Source of the DNA: Nostoc sp. UHCC 0926 | Lineage (GTDB): Bacteria > Cyanobacteriota > Cyanobacteriia > Cyanobacteriales > Nostocaceae | NCBI RefSeq assembly: GCF_028623165.1 | Contig: NZ_CP117768.1 | Coordinates: 806,001-870,000 of the forward strand | Direction of reading: 5' to 3' | DNA: 64,000 bases | In this document: positions 1 through 9,308 of the stretch, piece by piece | Layout: every line of letters starts with the position of its first letter | Numbering within the stretch: position 1 is the stretch's first letter | The notes under the pieces: model-generated | Databases searched by the model: none | What the model saw: only the letters and a program-made list of their open reading frames with translations | What the model was told of the DNA's origin: nothing | Position numbers and translations under genes: made by a program

Positions 1-430
1 ACATTTCGCGATCAGTTGCATTACCAGACGGTGTGCTTTCGAGTTCTGCTATCCACGCATCTCGCAAATCTTCCATTTCTTGACGCTTGGGGAACTTGAA
101 TGCTTGCACGCGCACAAAAGCACACTTTTGCTCACCATTTTGGCTGACATGACCGTTTAGGGAAAGCAACACATTGCGAGAATAGCCAATGTACTGCACA
201 TGGTGTTCTGCGTCCAATACTGCGTAAACACCTGCAATTTTAGCGTTCTGAGCAGCTGCACTCCAAACCTCAAGGTCAATGATTTCAGTACCATTGTTTG
301 CAAGTTCAGGGGTTATACTCACCTCAATGGCGGTGTGTTCGTCGTCAGAACTATACAAAAAATCATGCAGTCCACGGTGGTTTATGGGGACATTTTGATG
401 TTCAATTGGCGGGTTGTGCTGAGTTTCCAT
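1..430 (-). CDS. GIY-YIG domain protein, partial (C-terminus off the left edge)
   Basis: An open frame runs on the minus strand from an ATG at 428-430 to the window edge without a stop, giving 143 codons. Around residue 65 it reads GVYAVLDAEHHVQYIGYSRN, which fits the GIY...YIG core of the GIY-YIG nuclease superfamily. The first 55 residues are acidic and polar with no clear domain. Cyanobacteria carry many short GIY-YIG proteins of unknown role, and I cannot tell from the visible part whether the catalytic Arg and Glu are present. It is transcribed away from the ABC permease that starts about 100 bases to the right. Several shorter frames on the plus strand here are antisense shadows. Confidence 0.7.
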   Translation of the reverse strand, partial: METQHNPPIEHQNVPINHRGLHDFLYSSDDEHTAIEVSITPELANNGTEIIDLEVWSAAAQNAKIAGVYAVLDAEHHVQYIGYSRNVLLSLNGHVSQNGEQKCAFVRVQAFKFPKRQEMEDLRDAWIAELESTPSGNATDREM

Positions 431-530
431 CGCAGTTTATCTCCGAGTTATTAATTAGCGCTACGCAAATATATGCCTTTAGAATATTGAAGCTTAAATC
501 TACTCACATCTCCAAATTATTGCTGACAAA

Positions 531-1484
531 GTGAAAACAACTATTAGACCTTATATGAATCAATTGACGCCTAAAAATTGGATATTCATTAAACAGCGGC
601 TGACTCCTTATTTATTTTTACTACCCGCCTTACTTCTTCTGGGGTTAACAGTCTTTTTACCTGCACTGCAAGCGTTTTACCTCAGCTTTACTAGGTATGA
701 AGATATTGCCCAACCGCCACAATGGATAGGTTTCGCCAACTTCTTTAAGCTTTGGAAGGATGCAGTTTTTTGGAAAACCTTAGAAAACACTTTTTTATAT
801 CTTGTGGGTGTAGTCCCAATTTTAGTAATTGCTCCCTTAGTGCTGGCAATTTTGGTAAATCAGAAACTGCGGGGGATGAATTGGTTTAGAGCAGCCTACT
901 ACACCCCAGTGGTAATTTCAATGGTGGTTGCGGGAATAGCTTGGAAATGGCTGTATGCAGAAAACGGATTACTGAATCAGTTACTGAAAGCTTTGGGCCT
1001 TTTCCCAGAAGGTATTCCTTGGCTAACTAGCCCAGCAAAAATTTTTGGCATTGTACCAATTTCTCTTGCCAGCGTCATGGCTGTCACTGTGTGGAAGGGA
1101 CTAGGTTACTACATGGTGATTTATTTAGCGGGGTTGCAATCGATTCCTGGAGATGTGTATGAAGCCGCTGCGATCGATGGCTCTGATGGTATTAGCAAAC
1201 ATTGGGATATTACCATACCTTTGATGAAGCCGTATCTAGCACTAGTGGCAGTGATTTCGGCTATTTCTGCGACCAAAGTGTTTGAAGAAGTATATATTAT
1301 GACCCAAGGGGGCCCACTCAGTAGCTCGAAAACGATTGTTTATTATCTATATGAGCAAGCCTTCAACAATTTAGAAATGAGCTACGCTTGCACAATTGGG
1401 CTAGTGTTATTTTTGATAATTTTGGGGTTATCAATTTTACGATTAGTTATTAATCAGCAGGGGGACGATAATATCACAATCTGA
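531..1484 (+). CDS. Carbohydrate ABC transporter permease (MalF/UgpA type)
   Basis: This 317-residue protein has about six hydrophobic segments. The first lies near residues 28-48 (LFLLPALLLLGLTVFLPALQ), as in MalF/UgpA/LacF inner-membrane permeases. The EAA loop that contacts the ATPase is clear near residue 215 (YEAAAIDGSDGISKHWDITI). The called start is a GTG at 531; an in-frame ATG at 555 is an alternative that would remove 8 residues and keep the whole first membrane segment. A second permease (MalG type), a solute-binding protein and an ATPase are usual partners, but none adjoins it here, so the gene is an orphan unless partners lie elsewhere. It converges on the tamB-like gene across a palindromic repeat that could end both transcripts. 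Confidence 0.85.
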   Translation: MKTTIRPYMNQLTPKNWIFIKQRLTPYLFLLPALLLLGLTVFLPALQAFYLSFTRYEDIAQPPQWIGFANFFKLWKDAVFWKTLENTFLYLVGVVPILVIAPLVLAILVNQKLRGMNWFRAAYYTPVVISMVVAGIAWKWLYAENGLLNQLLKALGLFPEGIPWLTSPAKIFGIVPISLASVMAVTVWKGLGYYMVIYLAGLQSIPGDVYEAAAIDGSDGISKHWDITIPLMKPYLALVAVISAISATKVFEEVYIMTQGGPLSSSKTIVYYLYEQAFNNLEMSYACTIGLVLFLIILGLSILRLVINQQGDDNITI

Positions 1485-1499
1485 TATGACTTAATTTAA

Positions 1500-1600
1500 A
1501 TATCGTAATCCTAAATCATTCGTAAAAAGTTAGATCCCCGACTTCTTAAAGAAGTCGGGGATCTGGATACCGCGAATATCGCACTTTCAGCACCCTCAAT
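1500..1600. repeat. Miniature element with central palindrome (TATAGCAATCCTA family, copy 1, right end eroded)
   Basis: A near-perfect hairpin lies at 1532-1564, with arms AGATCCCCGACTTCTT and its complement. It is preceded by ATCGTAATCCTAAATCATT, which matches the left terminal repeat of the copies at 44475-44579 and 58380-58482. The segment CCGCGAAT after the hairpin is also shared with the 44.5 kb copy. The right terminal repeat is not recognisable. It lies between two convergent genes and could act as a bidirectional terminator, although it has no long T-run. Confidence 0.75.
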
Positions 1601-1610
1601 TATTTTTTGT

Positions 1611-4600
1611 TTAAAACCGTGTTTGATACTCCACTACTGCACGACTATCATCAGTTAAATTAGTGGAAGCACGCACACGAAATTCATTGTTTATCCGGTA
1701 ATTAACACCCCATTGGAAGGGGTCACTTGTCGTTAAAATTTTGATACTGGAAACGGATATTTTGGAAGAAATATCAACCCCAGCTTCTCCTGCCAATTCC
1801 AACGTTGAACTGCTCCTTCCCGCTTCCGGATTATCAGAAATAATCGTAGGAAATATCCGCAGTTCACTTAAGCCAAAGGTACTCCCAATCTGGTTAAAAG
1901 CTGACTGAAAATTGTTGAACACAGCCGAGCCTGCGATGTTAATCAAACCCAAAGTACTGTCACCACGTCCTTGGGTGTCTACAAATCCACCTCCTAAAAG
2001 AGCAACAATTTCAGTTTGACTACGTGACGGACTGCTTGTTAGTTCTAGATTTTCATTTAGTTTGCTGGCGAGACCGTTGATAGTGGCTTCGACTCGAACA
2101 CTCTCTAAGGCTGATAAACCTGTGGTATTTATCCGACTGAAATCATTACTTTGAATTACATCTAGTACCTTAGCAAATAGCCGAATATCTAAGTTGGGGT
2201 CGCGGGGGTGAGAGGGACTAAAAGTTGCGGTGTGTGTATAGCCACGAGCAAGGTTAAATTGGGTAGTAAATAAATTAACCCCACCTTGTTCTAACCGGAT
2301 AGTGCCATCGGGTACAGGCTGATTGATTGAGCCGTTAACTATGAGATTACCAGTTGCACGGAAGCTGAGAATAGGGGGACGAGTAATTTGGACGTTTTTG
2401 CCTAGTTCCAAATCTAGATTATTAAATCTGGCGATGCCTGACGGCAAGGTTTGAGCCAACGTATTTCCAATTTCAGGTATACTCTGCTTATTGGCTTTTG
2501 TAGGTGATACACCGAGACTACTATTTGCAGATGAAGTGGCGTCGGTAGATTCTGCCAGCAATACCTGACCATCAAATAAATTTACTTTACCGCCAATTAT
2601 GGGGTTAAGGGCAGAACCAGTAATCTGCAAATTGCCACTAGCGCCTCCCTGATAAAGTCCCTTGAGCTTCAACTCTAGCTGATCGAGATTAACGGTCAGG
2701 GGATTGTTGATAGTCACGTTCTGATTGTTGAAAATGGGAATTTCTCCAGCAGCTTCTACCTTCCCACGGCTAAATGTACCTTGAAGATTTTCTACTAAGA
2801 TGCTGTCAAAATTAAACAGCACTCTACCTGTTACATGTCTAAGAAGCCTACGTGGCAAAGCCTGGGCTGAAAAAGTAGCATTATTGATAGTGGCAATTCC
2901 GTCTACCTCAGGTTTTTGCAATGTTCCACGCACCTTAAGGTCTACTTCTCCTTCACCTTTCTCAAATGCCACTTGATTAGTCAACGAGTTTAACAGCGCC
3001 AATCCCTCATTTTCCAACTTCATATCTAAACTGATTTGCTCACTGTCTGGTGCCACTGAAGCAAAAGGCAATTTATAAGGTATGCTGCCAGTAATATCAA
3101 CAGGTTTTGGCCCAGCAACTGCTACAGTACTACTAAAGTTTAAGCGTCCGTTGGCATAGCTGAAACTTGCTTTTGCTGACTCTATTTTGTTCTGATTTAG
3201 TTTTCCTTCTGTGATTTGCAATTCCCCTCTACTTTGAGGATTAGCAATGCTGCCTGCTAAAGCTGCTGTACCGTTAAGATTACCTGTGATTCCAACTGGC
3301 AGTTTGACAAAATTATTCAGTACTTGTACCGGAAAATTATTCACCCGCAGCTGACCAGATTGTTCATCACCACCAATGTTACCCGTGAAGGCAATCAGCC
3401 TGTTTTTAGATTCGAGCCGTAAAGGTCGCAAACTCAAAACACCGTTTTCAAAGTTGCCTTCAGCAATCACTTGGTCGGCAGTATAAAAACGATTCCGTTC
3501 TTCCTTCTTACCCCAGGCAAAGTTTTGTCCATTCAAATTAAAATCCACTGATAATCCATTGGCTGTAGCTGTATTTACAGCCACTTCCCCATTGAAAGTC
3601 CCCTTTAAGTCTGCCAAATCTGGTATTGGAGTGGAATCAAGTCGCTGTTGCTCCTGTTCTGCTACCAAAGCTTCAATTTCAGAAAACCGCTGAATTTGGG
3701 TTAATAAGGGCTGATTTTGCGCTCCTTGGGGGTTGGTAGTCAGATCCGCTGCTGTGCCGTAGATTGGTGCTGAACCACCTTGCAAATTTTGTAAATCATA
3801 TACCTGTGCTATGGCTAGAACATCTTGGATCTCTCCCTGGTTGACGTTCAGTTTACCTTGTAGTTGAGGACCTTTAGGGGTTTGAGCAAAAGTACCGACA
3901 AGGGCGTAGCTACTTTTACCTTTAACAAATTCACTACTGGCGAGTGTGGCTTTACCGTTACCGTAGCGGAATTGAGCAGCTATTCGATCGCCTTTTACCC
4001 GGCCAATTTGCGGATTGGCGATCGCTAAATTCCCTGTTGCTGCCAATGTCTGCTGATTAAACAGCAAATCCCCAGTTAACAACCCAGCTATCTTACCAGC
4101 ACCCAGGCGAGTAATTGGTGGTGGAGTCAAATTCAATATTTGTAAGGGGAAATTTGCGACTTTAAGCGCCCAATCATTCCCTTGAACATTACCTGTTGCT
4201 GATGCTTGCTGCCATTTTACTAAGAAGGATTTAGGGCGATTATTAGCATCTAAATTGAAGGCCAGGCGATCTCTATTTCCCACCAAGTTCAAATTTAAAC
4301 CGCGTCCTTGTGCTGAATCGATGTTTCCAGTTAACAACGGCTCAAAAGCAATATCTTGAACAACCAAGTCTCGTAAATTAATTTGCCCCACTACATTTGG
4401 CAAGGGCAGCTTACCAGTTATTTGACCATTAAAATCTACTCTTCCCGCCACAGCAACCTGATTAGGAAGATTGATGGGTAACTGTTTTAAGTTGTAATTC
4501 TGGGCTTGGACGTTGAGATTTAGGGCAGTAATTTCCGGCATACCTGCTCCCTGAGCATTGGCTAATATGTTACCAGTAACATTTAAACCGGGAGCAGTTG

Positions 4601-7600
4601 CTCGTTCAATGGTAAGCCTTTCACCACTCCAAGCGATCGCAGCCCTCAGAGGTCGCTCAAGACCAGGGATACCTTGGGATAATTGCACCTGTCCAGCAGC
4701 ACGCACATCAGCTAATTTGGATGATCCTAGCGTGCCAGCTAATTGCAATTGACCGCCAAACTGACCTCGCAATTGCTGATTTAACCGATTTAATTCCACA
4801 CCTGAAGCATTAACTACACCTTGATAGCGACCATTAGCCACTTGGATATTAGAGGCTGCGATCGTTCCACCTGCAACATCCAGCCGTCCCTGACCACTGG
4901 CTTGGATAGTTTGCGGTTGGAAGGACTCAACAGAACCCGCGACGTTTAACTGACCATTTAACGCTCCCTGGAACTGCTTTGGTACTGCTACCAACTGCTG
5001 CAACGGTACATTATTTGCCTGGACTTGCGCCCGATATACACCATTAGCAAGTTGGATATTAGAGGCTGTAATAGTCCCACCCGCAACATTTACCCGCGCC
5101 TGACCGCTAGCTTGAATAGTTTGCAGTTTAAAAGAATCAACAGAACCCGCGACGTTGAACTGACCATTTAACGCTCCTTGGAACTGCTTTGGTACTGTTG
5201 CCAACTGCTGCACAGGCACATTCTTAGCTTGAACTTGCGCCTGATACACACCATTAGCCACTTGGATATTAGAGGCTGTAATAGTCCCACCCGCCACATT
5301 TACCCGTGCTTGACCACTGGCTTGAATATTTTGCGGTTTAAAAGGATCAACAGAACCCGCGACGTTGAACTGACCATTTAAGGCTCCTTGGAACTGCTTT
5401 GGTAGTGTTGCCAACTGCTGCACAGGCACATTCTTAGCCTGAACTTGCGCCTGATATACACCATTAGCCACTTGAATATTTTTAGCTGTAACCGTTCCAC
5501 CGCCAATAGCAAGGCTACCTTCACCACTGCCACGCAGGGTTTTCAGGCTGAAATTATCTCTGTTGCCTGCTATTTGGAACGTACCCGCCAATGGATTATT
5601 TAAAGCTGGGGGAGACTGTTTCAATATTTGTCCCAACCGCACACCATTAGCTACAAGTTGAGCAGAGAAGCTTTGGTCTTGCAGTTGGACATTAGACACT
5701 GCAACTATGCCGCCACCAATTTGAACTCCTCCACCATCAGTGCGAATCGTGGCAATTTCAAATGGTGCTGTGCTTCCTGAGAGAATGAGACGACCATTGA
5801 ACTGTGCCCCAGCCAAAGAGACATTTTGCAGTTGACTTTTGTCTACAAAGGGTTCCAATTTTACCCCAGAGGCAACAGCCACAGTTTGCCAACGCTGATT
5901 GGCGTAACTACCAGTTGCCCGTACCGTACCACCACTTACATTAAGAGCTACATTGCGGAAGGAGACGGTACGATTTGGAGCGATTGCGACTTCGCCAGTT
6001 CCAGGGTAAGTTCCATTTGGAGCTTGAAACTGTACCACAGTTTGGACATTGGTAGGAGCGCCGATTAATTGGGCTGTAGCTGAGACATTGCCGATTTGAA
6101 AAGTGGGTGTTGTTTGATAAACTTTTGCGATCGCATCCCCTGGAACATTCTTGGCGGCGAAATTTAAATCCAGTCGCGGGGTTTTACCAAGTTGAATTGT
6201 GCCAGCGCCCGTGATTTCACCACCGACTTTGGCTTTACCTTGAATATCTTTTAGGGTAATTAAAGAGGAACTAGTAACAAGCTCAAACTTACTACTGATG
6301 CTATCAAAATCAACTTTATCAATCCGGGCAGTTTGGATTGTGGCAACTGAACCTGAGAGAATTGGCTCTTTAGTTGATCCAGTAATCTGCAAAGAAGCTT
6401 GTACTTGTCCAGCGATCGGCACAGGTAGTTTTACCTTTAGAGTCTCCTGGGCATTAGCCAAACTCACCGCATTTACACGCCCCGCCAACTTAAAACCTGC
6501 TTGGGTGTCGATGATTCCCGTAGCCACTAGGGGAATTTTGCCGTAGTTGGTATTAACATTGTTTAACTGCAACTCCGTTCCCTGGAAGCGGAGGTTTCCT
6601 TGAGTATTGCTCAACAGTTGCGGGACTTTGGGTATTTGAAGTGTTACCCCTTGTACAGCAGCGCTGCCAAACAATAAAGTCCGCTGTCCTGGTGTCAACC
6701 GAACTAACAAGTCGCCATTGGCTCGACCCGCCTGTAAGCTCACTGGTAACTTAATCAACCGAGTAATATCCTCAGCCAAGAAGTCTTGTGCTCGCAACTG
6801 GAAGTTGCCTGCTAGCACCTTGGAACGTGTCTCTCCCTGAATGGAAATACTGCCACCACTGTCTGCTTGACCCCCGACATCAAACCTGATCAACTGGTTG
6901 TTTGCTAAAAGTTGGGCAGAACCGTTGATTTGAGAAAATCCCACGGGTAAGTGCTGAGTTTTGTTAGCGGATAGCTGTTGTTTAGCCCGTGCTGAGTTAG
7001 AAGTTGGGTATTCTCCTTTGCCCCCCTGGTTACTGAGCGCAGTCGTTGGCGCAGCCTCTCCAAGAGTTGTATGCCCCTCTGCCCCCCTGTTCTGCGGCAT
7101 CAACGCCAGCTTGGCATTGTGAAACCGTAGTTTGTCCAAATCGGTTTTAATAGCGCCGCCTTCACCTGACGACACGATGTTAGTGGAAAGCCAGCGCCCT
7201 TGGTCATCCTGTTGAATGTAAATATCTGGATTGACTAAGGTGACATCTAGCTTTAAGTGGTGATTAAAGATTAGTTGTAACAGGTCAAAACCTACCTCTA
7301 CAACTTCGACTGTGGCCCGATCTGGATCTGTGGGTGTCGCTGGGATAGCTGAAGCCCCAAATTCCACTCCCGTCAACGAAAATTGTGTGACTCTTCCCAG
7401 TTTTACCGGACGGTTGAGGGTAGTCGTGAGACTTTGTTGTGCCAACGGCGTTAACTCTGTTTGAACAAAAGTCCACAACCGCCAAATACCAACAACAATT
7501 CCTAACAGTAAAAGTCCACCCAAGGCAATGCTACCGCGACTCAACACCAGCAACCATAGACGCTTGCGGATAGGGGACGGGAAGTGAATATCTTGATTGG

Positions 7601-7613
7601 GAGATTTAGTCAT
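1611..7613 (-). CDS. tamB: TamB-like translocation/assembly module protein (DUF490), 2000 residues
   Basis: One N-terminal membrane anchor lies near residues 19-50 (WLLVLSRGSIALGGLLLLGI). It is followed by about 1900 residues of repetitive beta-strand-rich sequence and a conserved C-terminal region with RPPILSFRATGNLIVNGSI and a final NEFRVRASTNLTDDSRAVVEYQTRF-like strand pattern. This is the plan of the AsmA/TamB superfamily, which bridges inner and outer membranes and moves lipids or assists outer-membrane assembly. Residues about 705-990 hold tandem 70-residue modules, seen in the DNA as an exact 210-base period (for example 4831, 5041, 5251, 5461). Residues about 173-198 are encoded by an intergenic-type repeat (see findings). 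No partner BamA-like gene adjoins it. The gene is divergent from the DUF3110 gene. Confidence 0.88.
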   Translation of the reverse strand: MTKSPNQDIHFPSPIRKRLWLLVLSRGSIALGGLLLLGIVVGIWRLWTFVQTELTPLAQQSLTTTLNRPVKLGRVTQFSLTGVEFGASAIPATPTDPDRATVEVVEVGFDLLQLIFNHHLKLDVTLVNPDIYIQQDDQGRWLSTNIVSSGEGGAIKTDLDKLRFHNAKLALMPQNRGAEGHTTLGEAAPTTALSNQGGKGEYPTSNSARAKQQLSANKTQHLPVGFSQINGSAQLLANNQLIRFDVGGQADSGGSISIQGETRSKVLAGNFQLRAQDFLAEDITRLIKLPVSLQAGRANGDLLVRLTPGQRTLLFGSAAVQGVTLQIPKVPQLLSNTQGNLRFQGTELQLNNVNTNYGKIPLVATGIIDTQAGFKLAGRVNAVSLANAQETLKVKLPVPIAGQVQASLQITGSTKEPILSGSVATIQTARIDKVDFDSISSKFELVTSSSLITLKDIQGKAKVGGEITGAGTIQLGKTPRLDLNFAAKNVPGDAIAKVYQTTPTFQIGNVSATAQLIGAPTNVQTVVQFQAPNGTYPGTGEVAIAPNRTVSFRNVALNVSGGTVRATGSYANQRWQTVAVASGVKLEPFVDKSQLQNVSLAGAQFNGRLILSGSTAPFEIATIRTDGGGVQIGGGIVAVSNVQLQDQSFSAQLVANGVRLGQILKQSPPALNNPLAGTFQIAGNRDNFSLKTLRGSGEGSLAIGGGTVTAKNIQVANGVYQAQVQAKNVPVQQLATLPKQFQGALNGQFNVAGSVDPFKPQNIQASGQARVNVAGGTITASNIQVANGVYQAQVQAKNVPVQQLATVPKQFQGALNGQFNVAGSVDSFKLQTIQASGQARVNVAGGTITASNIQLANGVYRAQVQANNVPLQQLVAVPKQFQGALNGQLNVAGSVESFQPQTIQASGQGRLDVAGGTIAASNIQVANGRYQGVVNASGVELNRLNQQLRGQFGGQLQLAGTLGSSKLADVRAAGQVQLSQGIPGLERPLRAAIAWSGERLTIERATAPGLNVTGNILANAQGAGMPEITALNLNVQAQNYNLKQLPINLPNQVAVAGRVDFNGQITGKLPLPNVVGQINLRDLVVQDIAFEPLLTGNIDSAQGRGLNLNLVGNRDRLAFNLDANNRPKSFLVKWQQASATGNVQGNDWALKVANFPLQILNLTPPPITRLGAGKIAGLLTGDLLFNQQTLAATGNLAIANPQIGRVKGDRIAAQFRYGNGKATLASSEFVKGKSSYALVGTFAQTPKGPQLQGKLNVNQGEIQDVLAIAQVYDLQNLQGGSAPIYGTAADLTTNPQGAQNQPLLTQIQRFSEIEALVAEQEQQRLDSTPIPDLADLKGTFNGEVAVNTATANGLSVDFNLNGQNFAWGKKEERNRFYTADQVIAEGNFENGVLSLRPLRLESKNRLIAFTGNIGGDEQSGQLRVNNFPVQVLNNFVKLPVGITGNLNGTAALAGSIANPQSRGELQITEGKLNQNKIESAKASFSYANGRLNFSSTVAVAGPKPVDITGSIPYKLPFASVAPDSEQISLDMKLENEGLALLNSLTNQVAFEKGEGEVDLKVRGTLQKPEVDGIATINNATFSAQALPRRLLRHVTGRVLFNFDSILVENLQGTFSRGKVEAAGEIPIFNNQNVTINNPLTVNLDQLELKLKGLYQGGASGNLQITGSALNPIIGGKVNLFDGQVLLAESTDATSSANSSLGVSPTKANKQSIPEIGNTLAQTLPSGIARFNNLDLELGKNVQITRPPILSFRATGNLIVNGSINQPVPDGTIRLEQGGVNLFTTQFNLARGYTHTATFSPSHPRDPNLDIRLFAKVLDVIQSNDFSRINTTGLSALESVRVEATINGLASKLNENLELTSSPSRSQTEIVALLGGGFVDTQGRGDSTLGLINIAGSAVFNNFQSAFNQIGSTFGLSELRIFPTIISDNPEAGRSSSTLELAGEAGVDISSKISVSSIKILTTSDPFQWGVNYRINNEFRVRASTNLTDDSRAVVEYQTRF
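4800..5500 (-). repeat. Tandem 210-bp (70-codon) repeats inside tamB
   Basis: The string CCATTAGC, followed by a near-identical context, recurs at 4831, 5041, 5251 and 5461, an exact 210-base spacing. On the minus strand each unit encodes the pattern SNIQVANGVYQAQVQAKNVP, then QQLATLPKQFQGALNGQFNV, then a short variable stretch. The units are close in sequence at DNA level, implying recent duplication or ongoing homogenisation. Confidence 0.9.
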
Positions 7614-7875
7614 TTGCTTTCACTGGATTAACTGCCGGATATCGCTGGCACACACAAGCATTAACTGGCACATTGATTCAGTATGCCATTTCCAGAATAC
7701 GCCAACTAAACCCAAGACCTGATTGTTGAGTTACGGTATTTCCTTGATCCAATACTTATGCTTATAATATTGGCGTTTTCAGGAAAATCTGAATAGAGTG
7801 AAAATAAATTGTTCCTGTGACTTTCGCTGAGGCACAACCTAGAACTTTAATATTAATAGACCTTAAAAAAGACAG

Positions 7876-8304
7876 ATGATTACACCAATGCGTCTTTTTG
7901 TGTTAATTTTTAATGCTCGAACGGAAAATGAGGGGATTCACACGATTCGGGAGGGCGATCGCAATAAAATTCTGATGTTCGAGTCAGAAGACGACGCCAC
8001 GCGCTTTGCCCTGATGCTGGAAGCTCAGGATTTCCCCTCACCTACACCAGAGCCAATCGATGCTGAGGAAATCAAGGAATTTTGCGAAAGTGCTGGATAT
8101 GAATGGGAAATCATCCCAGAAAACAGCAATTTAGTTGTCACTCCCCCGGAACTGAACGTGGAAGAAACTGACTGGCAAGCAAATGCCCAGAAGGAGGATA
8201 CTGTTGAAGACACCTTCCCCCTCAATGAACAGCCACTAGAAGAACCAGAATTATCTGATTCTGAACTAGAGAAGATGCGTCGTAAATTGGAAGGATTGTT
8301 GTAA
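7876..8304 (+). CDS. DUF3110 domain-containing protein
   Basis: This 142-residue soluble protein begins MITPMRLFVLIFNARTENEG, and the N-terminal half fits the cyanobacterial DUF3110 family (FVLIFNARTENEGIHT, then an acidic region around DATRFALMLEAQDFP). The C-terminal 50 residues are acidic and probably disordered. The family is widespread in cyanobacteria and plastids, and its function is not established. Two starts are possible: the ATG at 7876 or the ATG at 7888, which begins MRLFV, the usual family start. A 77-base gap with short tandem repeats separates it from murQ, so co-transcription is possible but not proven. Confidence 0.8.
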   Translation: MITPMRLFVLIFNARTENEGIHTIREGDRNKILMFESEDDATRFALMLEAQDFPSPTPEPIDAEEIKEFCESAGYEWEIIPENSNLVVTPPELNVEETDWQANAQKEDTVEDTFPLNEQPLEEPELSDSELEKMRRKLEGLL

Positions 8305-8381
8305 TTAATCATTAGTCATTAGCAACTGACTAATGACTAATGACTAAGGATAAAGGATAAAGGACAAATGACAGAGGACAA
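8305..8381. repeat. Short degenerate tandem repeats (TAATGAC/GGACAAATGAC type)
   Basis: The gap holds repeated heptamers and decamers such as GACTAATGACTAATGACTAA, GGATAAAGGATAAAGGACAA and ACAAATGACAGAGGACAAAT. These are short tandemly repeated sequences of the kind frequent in Nostoc intergenic DNA. A similar tract lies at about 49550-49600. No promoter can be picked out inside it. Confidence 0.75.
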
Positions 8382-9308
8382 ATGACAAACTTGCAGGAAC
8401 GCGGGCATCTTTTAACCGAGCTGGTAAATCCTAACAGTCTGAACTTAGACCAGCTCAGTTCTCTGGAATTGGTGGAGCTGTTTAATAGCGAAGACCAAAA
8501 AGCAGTCGCGGCGGTGGCAGCGGCGAAAGTTCAGTTGGCAGAGGCTATTGATAGCACCGCAGAGCGTTTGCGCCACGGCGGACGCCTATTTTATATTGGT
8601 GCCGGCACAAGTGGCAGGTTAGGGGTGTTAGACGCTGCTGAGTGTCCACCTACTTTTTGTACGCCCCCAGAGTTGGTACAGGGGATTATTGCTGGTGGTG
8701 CAGGTGCGCTGGTACGCAGTTCAGAGGATTTAGAAGACAGCATCGAAGATGGTGAGGCGGCGATCGCTGGGCGACACATTACCCAGCTAGATGTAGTAGT
8801 AGGTATTACCGCTGGTGGTACAACGCCATTTGTCCACGGTGCGCTTCATGCTGCTCGTCAGCGGGGAGCCACTACTATTTTTATCGCCTGTGTTCCAGCT
8901 GAACAAGTTAGCTTTGATGCCGATATTGACATTCGCCTATTGACAGGACCAGAGATAATCGCTGGCTCAACTCGCCTGAAAGCTGGTACAGCCACTAAGT
9001 TAGCTTTAAATATCCTTTCCACTGGGGTGATGGTCAAGTTGGGTAAAGTTTACGGCAATCGGATGGTGGATGTGGCGGTAACAAATCAAAAGTTACGCGA
9101 TCGCGCTTTGCAAATTTTGCAAGACCTCACAGGCTTAAGTCGGGAAGCTGCTGGTTTTTTATTAGAACGTAGTGGCAAGTGGGTTAAGCTAGCGTTATTA
9201 ATGCACTGGACTGGTTTGGAAAAAGACGAGGGCGATCGGCTTCTTTCAGAACACCAAAGTAATCTTAAAGCAGCTATTGTGAGTTATCAAAACCACAACC
9301 AACCTTAA
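8382..9308 (+). CDS. murQ: N-acetylmuramic acid 6-phosphate etherase
   Basis: This 308-residue protein cleaves the lactyl ether of N-acetylmuramic acid 6-phosphate to give N-acetylglucosamine 6-phosphate and D-lactate during cell-wall recycling. It matches the MurQ family throughout: the N-terminal EQRN-like start (LQERGHLLTELVNPNSLNLD), the SIS sugar-phosphate fold with GAGTSGRLGVLDAAECPPTF near residue 75, and the second loop VGITAGGTTPFVHGAL. Length is normal for the family (about 300). AnmK or the transporter, common partners elsewhere, are not next to it. A probable terminator follows at 9343. Confidence 0.93.
   Translation: MTNLQERGHLLTELVNPNSLNLDQLSSLELVELFNSEDQKAVAAVAAAKVQLAEAIDSTAERLRHGGRLFYIGAGTSGRLGVLDAAECPPTFCTPPELVQGIIAGGAGALVRSSEDLEDSIEDGEAAIAGRHITQLDVVVGITAGGTTPFVHGALHAARQRGATTIFIACVPAEQVSFDADIDIRLLTGPEIIAGSTRLKAGTATKLALNILSTGVMVKLGKVYGNRMVDVAVTNQKLRDRALQILQDLTGLSREAAGFLLERSGKWVKLALLMHWTGLEKDEGDRLLSEHQSNLKAAIVSYQNHNQP

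Noticed and set aside
200-534. Plus-strand frames of 84 and 78 codons
   Set aside because: Antisense to the GIY-YIG gene, whose frame has clear family motifs.
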